A stretch of DNA of 36,880 bases from Agrococcus sp. KRD186 (GCF_017168255.1 NZ_JABFAP010000001.1:620107-656986); one strand, 5' to 3'; counted from the stretch's first letter, positions 6,794 to 14,654 are shown. A program made the numbers and translations. Notes: generated from the sequence alone by a model not told the origin.

Positions 6794-7548
6794 GCGAGCA
6801 GCAGGCAGCGCCGGTGCTGCGCATCGACGGCGTGCACAAGTGGTTCGGCGACACCCCGGTGCTGCGCGGCATCGACATCGAGGTCGCGCAGCACGAGGTG
6901 GTGGTGCTGATCGGCGCGAGCGGCTCGGGCAAGTCCACGCTGCTCAAGACCATCAACCTGCTCGAGCCGGTCGACGACGGCCGGATCTTCCTGGGCGAGA
7001 CCGACATCACCGACCCGCGCGTCGACGCCGACCGCATCCGCGGCCGCATCGGTGTCGTGTTCCAGCACTACAACCTCTTCCCGCACATGCACGTGCTCGA
7101 CAACGTCACGCTCGCGAGCCGCAAGGTGTTCGGCGTCAAGCGTGCCGTCGCCGAGCAGCGCGGGCGCGAGCTGCTCGAGCGCATCGGCCTCGCCGACAAG
7201 GCGCGCGACTACCCCGACCGGCTCTCGGGCGGCCAGCAGCAGCGCGTCGCGATCGCCCGCGCGATCGCGACTGACCCCGAGGTGCTGCTGCTCGACGAGA
7301 TCACGAGCGCCCTCGACCCGCAGCTCGTGGGTGAGGTGCTCGATCTCGTGCGCGAGCTCAAGGCGGGCGGCAGCACGATGCTGATGGCGACGCACGAGAT
7401 GTCGTTCGCGCGCCGCGTCGCCGACCGCGTGATCTTCCTCAAGGACGGGCGCATCGTCGAGTCGGGCACGCCGCAGCAGATATTCGACGCGCCGCGCGAG
7501 CCCGAGACGCGCGAGTTCCTGGCGCGGCTGCAGGACCCGCTCGCGTAG
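6790..7548 (+). CDS. Amino-acid ABC transporter ATP-binding protein
   Basis: A 252-residue ATPase of the GlnQ/HisP group. It has Walker A GASGSGKST (42-50), the Q-loop in VVFQHYNLFPHM (about 89-100), signature LSGGQ (145-149), Walker B LLLDE (166-170) and the switch His at 202 (ATHEMSFA). The polar amino-acid class is supported by ITSALDPQLVGEVLDLV and by THEMSFARRVADRVIFLKDG. It starts with GTG overlapping the permease stop and closes the operon. Length and all catalytic motifs are intact, so the importer should be functional. Confidence 0.92.
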   Translation: MSEQQAAPVLRIDGVHKWFGDTPVLRGIDIEVAQHEVVVLIGASGSGKSTLLKTINLLEPVDDGRIFLGETDITDPRVDADRIRGRIGVVFQHYNLFPHMHVLDNVTLASRKVFGVKRAVAEQRGRELLERIGLADKARDYPDRLSGGQQQRVAIARAIATDPEVLLLDEITSALDPQLVGEVLDLVRELKAGGSTMLMATHEMSFARRVADRVIFLKDGRIVESGTPQQIFDAPREPETREFLARLQDPLA

Positions 7549-7602
7549 CGGCACGTCGCCGCGCCCCGGTTGATGGTGCGGCATCCGCCCGCAGCGAGCG
7601 GC

Positions 7603-8559
7603 TCAGGCGCCGTCGGCGATCTCTCGCGGGTGCGGCCGGGTCGCGAGCCGCCGCTGCGCCACCAGCACCACGGCGACGCCCGCCGCCGCGACCGCCATGC
7701 CGATCACGCCGAGCGGCGAGACCGGCACGCCGAAGACGAGCCACACCCACAGCATCGTGGTCGGCGGCGTCAGGTAGAGCATCGTCGAGACGAAGGTCGC
7801 GCCGTGCGAGCGCGTCACCGTGACGTAGAGCACGTATCCGCCCAGGCTCGACAGGCACACCAGCCACACGATCGCGCCCCAGATGTCGATCGAGGTCGGC
7901 ACGGCGGCCTGCCCCCGCACCAGCGCCACCAGCATGAAGGCTCCGGCAGCCACCACCGCCTGCATCAGCAGCGTCTGCAGCAGGTCGTCGTGCGCGTGCC
8001 AGCGGCGCTGCAGCACCGTGCCGCTCCCGAGGCAGAGCACACCGATCAGCGGCAGGGCGTAAGCCCACAGCGGTGCGTCCGACAGCCCCAGCTGCCCGGA
8101 GACCACGAGCGCGACGCCGGCGAACCCGGCGAGCATGCCCGCCCACATCCACCCGTTGGCGCGCTCGCCCAGGAACCGGCCCGCGACCGTGGCGACGAGC
8201 ATCGGCTGCAGCGCCGCGATCAGCGATGCGGTGCCGCCGTCGACGCCGAAGCGCACGCCCTCGAAGATCATCAGCAGGTAGCCGAACTGGCTGAGCAGCG
8301 CGATGCCGCCCTGCCGCAGCCAGCTGCGCCACCGAGGCCAGCGTCGGCGAGCGATCAGCATCGCCGCGACGAGCAGGCCCGAGAGCACCGTGAACCGCCA
8401 GGCGAGCACGGTCACCGGCTCGCCGCCCGCGCGCGCCGCCAGCTCCGCGCCGACGAAGCCCGAGCTCCACATGACGACCAGCCCGACCGAGGCGACGACG
8501 ATCGCGATCGAGCCCAGGTGCATCGAGCGCGCTGGCCGGTCGCTCACGGAATCAGACAC
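7603..8559 (-). CDS. EamA/DMT-family transporter
   Basis: A 318-residue membrane protein with about ten hydrophobic spans in two homologous halves, as in the drug/metabolite transporter superfamily (EamA domains). Typical features are VGLVVMWSSGFVGAELAARAG near the N-terminus, IEG-type motif LMIFEGVRFGVDGGTASLIAAL, RFLGERANGWMWAGMLAGFAGVALVVSG at the end of half one, and STMLYLTPPTTMLWVWLVFGVPVSPLGVIGMAVAAAGVAVV at the end of half two. Relatives export amino acids or metabolites, but no substrate can be assigned. The GTG at 8559 is preceded by CAGGAT at leaderless spacing, so the start is plausible but not certain. It lies downstream of sigK-rskA on the same strand and may once have followed rskA directly. 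Confidence 0.85.
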   Translation of the reverse strand: MSDSVSDRPARSMHLGSIAIVVASVGLVVMWSSGFVGAELAARAGGEPVTVLAWRFTVLSGLLVAAMLIARRRWPRWRSWLRQGGIALLSQFGYLLMIFEGVRFGVDGGTASLIAALQPMLVATVAGRFLGERANGWMWAGMLAGFAGVALVVSGQLGLSDAPLWAYALPLIGVLCLGSGTVLQRRWHAHDDLLQTLLMQAVVAAGAFMLVALVRGQAAVPTSIDIWGAIVWLVCLSSLGGYVLYVTVTRSHGATFVSTMLYLTPPTTMLWVWLVFGVPVSPLGVIGMAVAAAGVAVVLVAQRRLATRPHPREIADGA

Positions 8560-8608
8560 CGTGCGATCCTGTCAGGTCGCCACGGCCGAGGGCGGCGGCG
8601 CACCGAGC

Positions 8609-8698
8609 GGGTGATGGGCGGATGCGTCAGGTCTGGACGAGCAGGAGCGGCTCGTGGTCGGTTTCTCAGATCCGCCCTCGGGCTCAACCGTCGCGCCC
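8609..8698 (-). pseudogene. Decayed copy of the rskA 3' end
   Basis: About 90 bp here align with 10177-10267, the last coding bases and immediate downstream sequence of rskA, at roughly 80% identity. Identical runs include GGGCGGATGCGTCAGGTCT and CCGCCCTCGGGCTC. On the minus strand it still encodes the tail motif TVEPEGGSE, but a one-base gap then breaks the frame relative to TEPFLVVET and no stop is kept in register. Similarity ends sharply at about 8698/10267. It looks like a relic left when the Fic gene was brought in between rskA and the EamA gene. Confidence 0.75.
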
Positions 8699-8759
8699 AG
8701 GGCGAAGTCGTGCGGGGCCGTTTCCGGTCGGACGGAAGCCGAAATCGCGCGGCGGCTTA

Positions 8760-8790
8760 TTGCGACTTTCCCTGGAACCCGAAGTAAGAT
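8760..8790 (+). promoter_or_regulatory. Promoter of the Fic gene
   Basis: TTGCGA (8760-8765) and TAAGAT (8785-8790) form a -35/-10 pair with a 19-bp spacer. The -10 ends 7 nt before ATG 8798, so the transcript is probably leaderless and the coding start is fixed at 8798. Confidence 0.6.
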
Positions 8791-8797
8791 CGGGCGT

Positions 8798-10105
8798 ATG
8801 GTCCAGGATCGCAACCGTGAGGCACGTCGGCCTAGCGGCTCTCCCAGCGGCGGAGCGCTCGCGCCGTCAACCGGAGCGCCGCCGGCAGTCTCGCTCGCCT
8901 CGACCTGGCCGTTGGTCAGCTACGAGACCGCGCAGTGGCGCGTCCACGCCGACTCCGGGATGTCGAGACGGCAGGCTCAGGCGAACCGAGGGGACTACGA
9001 AGCCGCGGTCGTGCCGCCCATCTCTGCATTCGAGTTCGCGCTGCCCGCCGACCTCGCCGCAGACCTCAGCGAAGCCACGACCGCCCTGGTGCGTCTCGAC
9101 GAACATGCCGACCGGATGCTCGGCGCCGAGTCGCAGCTCGCGCCCATGCAGGCCGTGCTGCTGCGCACAGAGAGCGCGTCGTCCTCGCAGATCGAGGGGC
9201 TCACCGCATCCGTGCGGAAGCTCGCGCTCGCGCAGATCGGCGAGGAGTCGGGGCGCAATGCGCAACTCGTCATCGGCAACGTGCGGGCGATGGACGCGGC
9301 GCTGCAGTTGGTGGACGAGCCGGGCCTCGACAGCATCCTCGCCATGCACGAGGCGCTCATGCGCGGCCAGCAGCTCCACACGCCGGGCGAGCTCCGCGTC
9401 GAACAGGTGTGGATCGGTGGCGGCGCCGGACCCAGGACGGCCTCGTTCGTCCCGCCGCTCCACGAGCGGGTCGCGGAGAGCATGCGCGATCTCGAGGTGT
9501 TCGTGGCGCGCACTGACATCCCACCGCTGGCGCACGCGGCGATCGCGCACGCCCAGTTCGAGACCATCCACCCGTTCACAGACGGCAACGGCAGGACGGG
9601 CCGCGCACTCGTGCACGCCATGCTCCGCCAGGCAGGCGTCACGACGCGAGTCGCCACACCCATCTCCGCCGGCCTGCTCACCGAGCCCGACGGCTACATC
9701 GAAGCGCTCACCGCCTACCGCGAGGGCGACGTTCGCCCGATCCTGGAGACCTTCTCGCGCTCCGCAAGACAAGCCGCAGTGTTCGGCAACTCCCTCACCG
9801 AGGAGCTCGCTGCCGCCCGCCTCGAGATGCGTTCCCGCGTCCAGGCGCGCTCCCACTCCACAGCATGGCCGCTCATCGACCTCACCATCGGCCAGCCCGT
9901 CCTCAACACGAAGACCGTCACCGAGCGCCTCGGCGTCTCCCCGTCGACCGCCATCAACGCGTTCGACATGCTCGTCGAGGCTGGCGTGCTCAGCCAGACC
10001 AGCGCCGGCAGGCGCAACCGCGTCTGGCAGAGCGACGACGTCCTCACCGTGCTCGATTCCTTCGCCGAGAAGATTCGGCGCGCCCGCAGCGGTCGTACCG
10101 GCTGA
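8798..10105 (+). CDS. Fic-domain protein (class II) with C-terminal winged helix
   Basis: This 435-residue protein contains the complete Fic motif HPFTDGNGRTGR (258-269) with catalytic His258, which transfers AMP or another nucleotide monophosphate to a hydroxyl side chain. The N-terminal Fic_N-type region carries SSQIEG (129-134), matching the inhibitory [S/T]xxxE[G/N] helix of class II Fic proteins, so the enzyme should be autoinhibited in cis. The flap segment IGGGAGPRTASFVPP (about 206-220) is also present. The last 80 or so residues (TKTVTERLGVSPSTAINAFDML) form a winged helix, usual in this architecture. No Fic antitoxin gene is adjacent. ATG 8798 was chosen over an in-frame start 144 nt upstream because the -10 box lies at 8785 and the upstream stretch overlaps the rskA relic. 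Its position between two rskA ends suggests acquisition. Target unknown. Confidence 0.88.
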   Translation: MVQDRNREARRPSGSPSGGALAPSTGAPPAVSLASTWPLVSYETAQWRVHADSGMSRRQAQANRGDYEAAVVPPISAFEFALPADLAADLSEATTALVRLDEHADRMLGAESQLAPMQAVLLRTESASSSQIEGLTASVRKLALAQIGEESGRNAQLVIGNVRAMDAALQLVDEPGLDSILAMHEALMRGQQLHTPGELRVEQVWIGGGAGPRTASFVPPLHERVAESMRDLEVFVARTDIPPLAHAAIAHAQFETIHPFTDGNGRTGRALVHAMLRQAGVTTRVATPISAGLLTEPDGYIEALTAYREGDVRPILETFSRSARQAAVFGNSLTEELAAARLEMRSRVQARSHSTAWPLIDLTIGQPVLNTKTVTERLGVSPSTAINAFDMLVEAGVLSQTSAGRRNRVWQSDDVLTVLDSFAEKIRRARSGRTG

Positions 10106-10106
10106 C

Positions 10107-10131
10107 ATGCCGGCAACGCGCTAGCCGGCAT
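10107..10131 (+). terminator. Hairpin after the Fic gene
   Basis: ATGCCGGC (10107-10114) and GCCGGCAT (10124-10131) form a perfect 8-bp stem with a 9-nt loop directly after the Fic stop codon. There is no U tract, so termination strength is uncertain. Confidence 0.45.
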
Positions 10132-10194
10132 CACTCGACCCCGGCACGCCGATCCGGAAGATCGCTGCGAAGGCGAGGGTGACGGGCGGATGCG

Positions 10195-11055
10195 TCAGGT
10201 CTCGACGACCAGGAAGGGCTCGGTGGTCGGTGCCTCCGACCCGCCCTCGGGCTCGACGGTCACGCCCACGACGACCCCCGCATCCATCTCGCCCTCGAGC
10301 ACCACGGCGGTGCTGTCGCCGGCGGCCTGGAACACGCCCGCGCTGTGCGGACCCGCCGCGTCGATGTACCAGGCCTGGTACGTCTGTCCGTCGGGGGCGG
10401 CGCCGAGCCCGTCGAAGAGGATGACCGACTGCCCCTGCTCGGGCGACCAGACGACGGTGGCGGTGCCGCCGCCCTCGAGCTCGACCTCGCTGCGCTGCGC
10501 GTCGGGCGCCGCGATCACTGCACCCAGCGACTCCTGCTGCGACGCGCCGCCCAGCTGCGAGCCGATGGCGATGCCGCCGGCCAGCAGCGCAGCGCCAGCG
10601 GCGACGGCGCCGAGCACGCGCGCCGGGCGCCAGCGGGCGCGGGCGCGGCGCTCGGCCGGACCGGGCCGGCCGGTGGTGGGGGCGGATGCGTCGTGGACGT
10701 CGCGCGTGAACGGTGCGGCCGGGGCGGTCGGCTCGGCGCCGGCCTGCGGCAGGGCGCTGTGCCGCGGCTCGGTGCTGTGCTGCGGCTCGGCGCTGTCCTG
10801 GGGCTCGGCGCGGATGGCGTCGAGCAGGCTCGCGCGCAGCGCCGGCGGGGGAGCGACCTCCGTACCGGCGAGCAGCGTCGCCGTGTCGGCGAGCTCCTCC
10901 GCCTCCCGGCGCGCGGCCGGCGAGGCCTTCGCCTCGAACAGCGCGCGCTCCTCGGGGGAGAGCGCGTCCAGCGCGTACGCCGCGGCGAGGTCGTCGACCC
11001 ATTGCTGATCGTGCATGTCCTCGCCCCCGTCCTTCTCGTCGCCGTCGTTGCTCAT
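10195..11055 (-). CDS. rskA: Anti-sigma-K factor RskA
   Basis: This 286-residue membrane protein holds an ECF sigma factor inactive. The N-terminal RskA_N-type domain contains DDLAAAYALDALSPEERALFE (about 21-41) followed by helical DTATLLAG. A Pro/Ala-rich linker with three similar QDSAEP/QHSTEP/RHSALP units leads to a single membrane span at about 147-168 (VLGAVAAGAALLAGGIAIGS). The outer domain with VVWSPEQGQSVILFDGLGAAPDGQTYQAWYID and VTVEPEGGSEAPT is the RskA C-terminal domain. The ATG at 11055 overlaps the sigma factor stop (ATGA). A second ATG at 11016, preceded by GCGAGGAC, begins directly with the family-like MHDQQWVDDLA and is an alternative. Regulated proteolysis would release the sigma factor; the signal is unknown. 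A decayed duplicate of its 3' end lies at 8609-8698. Confidence 0.88.
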   Translation of the reverse strand: MSNDGDEKDGGEDMHDQQWVDDLAAAYALDALSPEERALFEAKASPAARREAEELADTATLLAGTEVAPPPALRASLLDAIRAEPQDSAEPQHSTEPRHSALPQAGAEPTAPAAPFTRDVHDASAPTTGRPGPAERRARARWRPARVLGAVAAGAALLAGGIAIGSQLGGASQQESLGAVIAAPDAQRSEVELEGGGTATVVWSPEQGQSVILFDGLGAAPDGQTYQAWYIDAAGPHSAGVFQAAGDSTAVVLEGEMDAGVVVGVTVEPEGGSEAPTTEPFLVVET

Positions 11056-11600
11056 GTCGTCACACCCAGGATCTCGCGCAATCGGCGCATCCCGTCGCGC
11101 ATTCGCGTCTTCACCGTGCCCAGCGGGGCACCGAGGCGCTCCGCGATCTCGGTCTGCGTGAGCCCGCCGAAGTAGGCCAGCTCGATCGCCTCCCGCTGCG
11201 GATCGCTCAGCTCGGTCAGCGCCCGCCGGGCCCTCGCCGACTCGAGCGAGGTCTCCGCCCGCTCGGCGACGTCGTCGATCGGCACGGGCGTGTCCCGCAC
11301 GCCGACGCGCTCGTCGCGGTTGCGCTGCGCCTGCGACGAGCGCACGCGGTCGACCGCACGCGCGTGGGCGATCTGCAGCAGCCAGCTGATCGCGGCGCCG
11401 CGATCGGGATCGAAGCGCCGTGCCACGCGCCACGCCTCGAGGTAGACCTCCTGCGCGACCTCCTCGGCCTGCGCGCGATCGACGAGGATGCGCAGCACCA
11501 GGCCGAACACGCGCGGAGCGGTGGCGTCGTAGAGCTGCGCGAACGCCCGCTCGTCGCCGTCGGCGGCGCGCACGAGGCACTGCTCGACGTCGATCTCCAC
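11052..11600 (-). CDS. sigK: ECF sigma factor, SigK type
   Basis: The 182-residue protein has a sigma-2 region at about 20-88 (AFAQLYDATAPRVFGLVLRI, AEEVAQEVYLEAWR, ISWLLQIAHARAVDRVR) and a sigma-4 region at about 125-178 (LSDPQREAIELAYFGGLTQ, EIAERLGAPLGTVKTRMRDG). This arrangement and the RskA partner place it with the SigK/ECF19 group, which drives small envelope or redox-stress regulons. GTG 11600 was chosen because GATACT lies 7 nt upstream and the protein then begins with the typical short lead VEIDVEQCLVRAADGDERAF; an upstream ATG at 11708 would add 36 residues of atypical sequence. It is the first gene of a two-gene unit, overlapping rskA by 4 nt, and is divergent from tig. Confidence 0.87.
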   Translation of the reverse strand: MEIDVEQCLVRAADGDERAFAQLYDATAPRVFGLVLRILVDRAQAEEVAQEVYLEAWRVARRFDPDRGAAISWLLQIAHARAVDRVRSSQAQRNRDERVGVRDTPVPIDDVAERAETSLESARARRALTELSDPQREAIELAYFGGLTQTEIAERLGAPLGTVKTRMRDGMRRLREILGVTT

Positions 11601-11607
11601 GCGCCCG

Positions 11608-11613
11608 AGTATC
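11608..11613 (-). promoter_or_regulatory. -10 element of sigK
   Basis: On the minus strand this reads GATACT and ends 7 nt before the GTG at 11600, giving a leaderless transcript. Whether SigK itself recognises this promoter cannot be told from the sequence. Confidence 0.4.
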
Positions 11614-11739
11614 GCAGGCGCAACCTCCCGTGCCCGTGCGACCGGCCGAACCGTCGACGCGTGCACCCGAAGGGGCGGTGCCGGCGCGGTCAGCAGGAGG
11701 GCGGTCATGCGAGTGGTTCGTCGCCGGCGAACGGATGGA

Positions 11740-11770
11740 TTGCGGCGCGCACCCGCACGGCCGGTAGGCT
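11740..11770 (+). promoter_or_regulatory. Candidate promoter of tig
   Basis: TTGCGG (11740-11745) and TAGGCT (11765-11770) with a 19-bp spacer would start transcription near 11777, leaving a leader of about 90 nt before the trigger factor start. The region between tig and sigK (11601-11867) holds no other gene. Confidence 0.4.
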
Positions 11771-11867
11771 TGGGCGGTGGTCCGCCCTCTCGCGGCGGAT
11801 CCGGCGCGCCCTCGCGTCACCGGTCGGCTTGTCCGGCACATCCACGAACCCCTCAGGAGACCACCTC

Positions 11868-13229
11868 GTGAAGACCACGGTCGAGAAGATCGAGAACACG
11901 CGCGCCAAGCTCACCATCGCGGTGGAGCCGCAGGAGCTGCGCCCCGCGATCGACCAGGCGTACAAGACCGTCGCCGAGCAGATCAGCGTGCCCGGCTTCC
12001 GCAAGGGCAAGGTGCCCGCGGCGATCATCGACCAGCGCGTCGGCCGCGAGGAGATCCTGAACCAGGCCGTCTCCGAGTCGATCGACGAGTTCTACCGCCA
12101 GGGCGTCGCAGAGGCAGAGGTGCGCCCGATGGGCCGCCCGCAGGCCGACGTCACCGGCTGGCCCGAGGTGAAGGACTTCAGCGGCGACCTCGTGCTCGAG
12201 ATCGAGGTCGACGTGCGTCCCGACTTCGAGCTGCCCACGGTCGAGGGCCGCACCATCACCGTCGACGCGGTCGAGGTCGGCGACGAGGCCGTGCAGAAGG
12301 AGCTCGACGAGCTGCGCACCCGCTTCGGCACGCTCGTGACCGTCGACCGCCCGGCCGCCAAGGGCGACTTCGTGCAGCTCGACCTCACGGCGACCATCGA
12401 CGGCGAGACCGTCGACGAGGCATCCGGCATCTCCTACGAGGTCGGCTCCGGCGAGCTCATCGACGGCATCGACGAGGCCGTCGAGTCGCTCACCGCAGGC
12501 GAGGAGACCACCTTCACGTCGACCCTCGTCGGCGGCGACCACGCGGGCAAGGACGCGGAGGTCAGCGTCACCGTCTCGGCCGTCAAGGAGCGCGAGCTGC
12601 CCGAGGCCGACGACGACTTCGCCCAGCTGGCCAGCCAGTTCGACACCATCGACGAGCTGCAGGCCGACCTGGCCGAGCAGGCCGGCCGCTCCGGCCGCAT
12701 GGCCCAGGCCGAGCAGGCCCGTCAGCGACTGCAGGACGAGCTCATCGAGGCCGTCGAGGTCGAGGTGCCGACGCAGGTGGTCGAGGACGAGGTCGTCCGT
12801 CACCTCGAGGCGGAGAACCGCGCGGAGGACGCCGAGCACGGCGAAGAGGTGCGTCAGGAGACCCGCAAGCTGCTCAAGCAGCAGATGATCTTCGACCGCT
12901 TCGCCGAGGAGGAGCAGCTCGAGGTCACGCAGCAGGAGCTGACGCAGATCATCGTGCAGCAGGCCGCCCAGTACGGGATGGGTCCGCAGGACCTCGTGCA
13001 GGCGCTCGAGCAGAACGGGCAGCTGCCGGTGCTGCTGGGCGACATCCTGCGCGGCAAGACGCTCTCGACGCTGCTCGGCCGCGTCACCGTCGTCGACGAC
13101 AAGGGCGAGACGGTCGACCTGAGCGACTTCCTGCCCTCGGCCGAGTCGGGCGAGGTGGGCGAGGACGACGTCGAGGCCGCCATCCGCGAGACCGAGGCGA
13201 AGCTCGCGGCGCAGCACGCCGAGGACTGA
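11868..13229 (+). CDS. tig: Trigger factor, ribosome-associated chaperone
   Basis: A 453-residue protein with the full trigger factor layout. The N-terminal ribosome-binding domain carries the signature GFRKGKVP (43-50) that contacts the ribosomal protein L23 site at the exit tunnel. A PPIase (FKBP-like) domain follows at about 150-240 (KGDFVQLDLTATIDGETVDEA, GDHAGKDAEVSVTVSAVKE), and then the long helical C-terminal chaperone domain. The Asp/Glu-rich tail is typical of actinobacterial members. GTG 11868 has CAGGAGA six nt upstream and the expected VKTTVEKIENTRAKL N-terminus. It lies upstream of clpP1-clpP2, the conserved actinobacterial order, separated from them by a terminator. Confidence 0.95.
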   Translation: MKTTVEKIENTRAKLTIAVEPQELRPAIDQAYKTVAEQISVPGFRKGKVPAAIIDQRVGREEILNQAVSESIDEFYRQGVAEAEVRPMGRPQADVTGWPEVKDFSGDLVLEIEVDVRPDFELPTVEGRTITVDAVEVGDEAVQKELDELRTRFGTLVTVDRPAAKGDFVQLDLTATIDGETVDEASGISYEVGSGELIDGIDEAVESLTAGEETTFTSTLVGGDHAGKDAEVSVTVSAVKERELPEADDDFAQLASQFDTIDELQADLAEQAGRSGRMAQAEQARQRLQDELIEAVEVEVPTQVVEDEVVRHLEAENRAEDAEHGEEVRQETRKLLKQQMIFDRFAEEEQLEVTQQELTQIIVQQAAQYGMGPQDLVQALEQNGQLPVLLGDILRGKTLSTLLGRVTVVDDKGETVDLSDFLPSAESGEVGEDDVEAAIRETEAKLAAQHAED

Positions 13230-13257
13230 TCCACACCGATCCACACCGATCCACACG
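13228..13257 (+). repeat. Three tandem 10-bp repeats at the tig stop
   Basis: GATCCACACC occurs at 13228-13237 and 13238-13247, and as GATCCACACG at 13248-13257. The first unit overlaps the tig stop codon. A short slippage-prone repeat; no function seen. Confidence 0.7.
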
Positions 13258-13262
13258 TGAGA

Positions 13263-13285
13263 GGCCGGGCGGAAGCCCGGCCTTT
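13263..13285 (+). terminator. Rho-independent terminator after tig
   Basis: GGCCGGGC (13263-13270) pairs perfectly with GCCCGGCC (13275-13282) around a GGAA loop, followed by TTT. It separates tig from the clpP genes. Confidence 0.8.
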
Positions 13286-13295
13286 CGCATGCCTC

Positions 13296-13309
13296 CGCCT
13301 GCGGCGAAC
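13296..13309 (+). promoter_or_regulatory. Possible ClgR activator site upstream of clpP1
   Basis: CGCCTGCGGCGAAC fits the core of the ClgR recognition pattern as I recall it (CGC, five bases, GCG, then A/T-rich plus C or G) with one mismatch. It lies about 30-40 bp upstream of the clpP1 -10, a suitable place for activation. ClgR activates clpP1P2 in other actinobacteria. The match is short and could be chance in such GC-rich DNA. Confidence 0.35.
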
Positions 13310-13337
13310 ACGGCCCGTCCGAGGGCGGTGGCTCGCC

Positions 13338-13343
13338 TAGGGT
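13338..13343 (+). promoter_or_regulatory. -10 element of clpP1P2
   Basis: TAGGGT fits the -10 consensus and would start transcription near 13350, leaving a short leader that contains the AAGGAG ribosome site before GTG 13372. No good -35 box is visible, in keeping with an activator-dependent promoter. Confidence 0.5.
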
Positions 13344-13371
13344 TGAGAGCAATCGAGAGAAGGAGTCACCT

Positions 13372-13986
13372 GTGGCTGAACCCGTCTTCGCGCCGTCGGT
13401 CTTCGACCGTCTACTGCGCGACCGCATCATCTGGCTCGGCGAGGAGGTGCGCGACGACAACGCGAACGAGATCTGCGCGAAGATCCTGCTGCTCGCCGCT
13501 GAAGACCCGAACAAGGACATCTACCTCTACATCAACTCGCCCGGCGGGTCGATCACGGCCGGCATGGCGATCTTCGACACCATGCAGTTCGTGCCCAACG
13601 ACATCGTCACGGTCGGCATCGGCATGGCTGCCTCGATGGGGCAGCTGCTGCTGACCGCCGGCACGGCAGGCAAGCGCTACATCACGCCGAACGCGCGCGT
13701 GCTGCTGCACCAGCCGCATGGCGGCTTCGGCGGCACCTCGAGCGACATCCAGACGCAGGCGCAGCTCATCCTCGACATGAAGCGCCGGCTGGCGGAGATC
13801 ACCGCCGAGCGCACCGGCAAGACCGTCGAGCAGGTCAATGCCGACGGCGACCGCGACCGCTGGTTCTCGGCCGAGGAGGCACTCGAATACGGCTTCGTCG
13901 ACCACCTGCGCTCGTCGGCATCCGACGTCATCGGCGGCGGCGGCACCGATCAGGACGGCACGAGCAGCCAGGAGGGCGGCAACTGA
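13372..13986 (+). CDS. clpP1: ATP-dependent Clp protease proteolytic subunit 1
   Basis: This 204-residue serine peptidase subunit of the ClpP1P2 double ring has the catalytic triad Ser88 (GMAASMGQ), His113 (LLHQPHGG) and Asp162 (DRDRWFSA). Other family marks are [31 protein letters not shown] and [10 protein letters not shown]. The C-terminal tail is Gly/Ser rich. The start GTG follows AAGGAG at proper spacing. Its stop overlaps the clpP2 ATG by one base, so the two subunits should be made in equal amounts, as needed for the mixed ClpP1P2 complex of actinobacteria. Confidence 0.95.
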   Translation: MAEPVFAPSVFDRLLRDRIIWLGEEVRDDNANEICAKILLLAAEDPNKDIYLYINSPGGSITAGMAIFDTMQFVPNDIVTVGIGMAASMGQLLLTAGTAGKRYITPNARVLLHQPHGGFGGTSSDIQTQAQLILDMKRRLAEITAERTGKTVEQVNADGDRDRWFSAEEALEYGFVDHLRSSASDVIGGGGTDQDGTSSQEGGN

Positions 13987-14654
13987 TGAACACTCCCACC
14001 TTCCAGTCCGGCGGCAGCGCCCTGCAGATGCCCGGCTCGCGCTACATCCTGCCCACGTTCGAAGAGCGCACGGCCTACGGCTACAAGCGCCAGGACCCCT
14101 ACGCGAAGCTGTTCGAGGACCGCATCATCTTCCTCGGCGTGCAGGTCGACGACGCATCCGCCGACGACGTGATGGCGCAGCTGCTCGTGCTCGAGTCGCA
14201 GGACCCGGACCGCGACATCATCATGTACATCAACTCGCCCGGCGGCTCGTTCACGGCCATGACGGCGATCTACGACACGATGCAGTACATCCGTCCCGCG
14301 GTGCAGACGGTCTGCCTCGGCCAGGCGGCCTCCGCCGCCGCGGTGCTGCTCGCAGCGGGCGAGCCCGGCAAGCGCCTCGCGCTGCCGAACGCGCGCATCC
14401 TCATCCACCAGCCGGCGACCTCGGACGCCGGCCGCGGCCAGGCCTCGGACATCGAGATCCAGGCGCGCGAGGTGCTGCGCATGCGCGGATGGCTCGAGGA
14501 GACGCTCTCGGAGCACTCCAACCGCGACGTCGAGACGGTGTCGAAGGACATCGAGCGCGACACCTTCCTCTCCGCAGAGGAGGCGCTCGAGTACGGCCTG
14601 ATCGACCAGGTGCTCACGAGCCGGAAGACCGGGCCGAACCAGCTCGGCGCCTGA
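13986..14654 (+). CDS. clpP2: ATP-dependent Clp protease proteolytic subunit 2
   Basis: This 222-residue second ClpP subunit has Ser116 (GQAASAAAVLLAAG), His141 (ILIHQPA) and Asp192 (IERDTFLSA). Compared with clpP1 it has an N-terminal extension of about 35 residues with SRYILPTFEERTAYGYKRQDPYAKLFEDR, typical of the ClpP2 ring that docks the ATPase in actinobacteria. Start and clpP1 stop overlap (TGATG), so translation is coupled. A strong hairpin closes the operon, so clpX, 900 bp further on, needs its own promoter. Confidence 0.95.
   Translation: MNTPTFQSGGSALQMPGSRYILPTFEERTAYGYKRQDPYAKLFEDRIIFLGVQVDDASADDVMAQLLVLESQDPDRDIIMYINSPGGSFTAMTAIYDTMQYIRPAVQTVCLGQAASAAAVLLAAGEPGKRLALPNARILIHQPATSDAGRGQASDIEIQAREVLRMRGWLEETLSEHSNRDVETVSKDIERDTFLSAEEALEYGLIDQVLTSRKTGPNQLGA

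Noticed and set aside
11853-13520. Minus-strand frame across tig
   Set aside because: Leu/Val/Arg/His-rich antisense shadow; tig has all family motifs on the plus strand.
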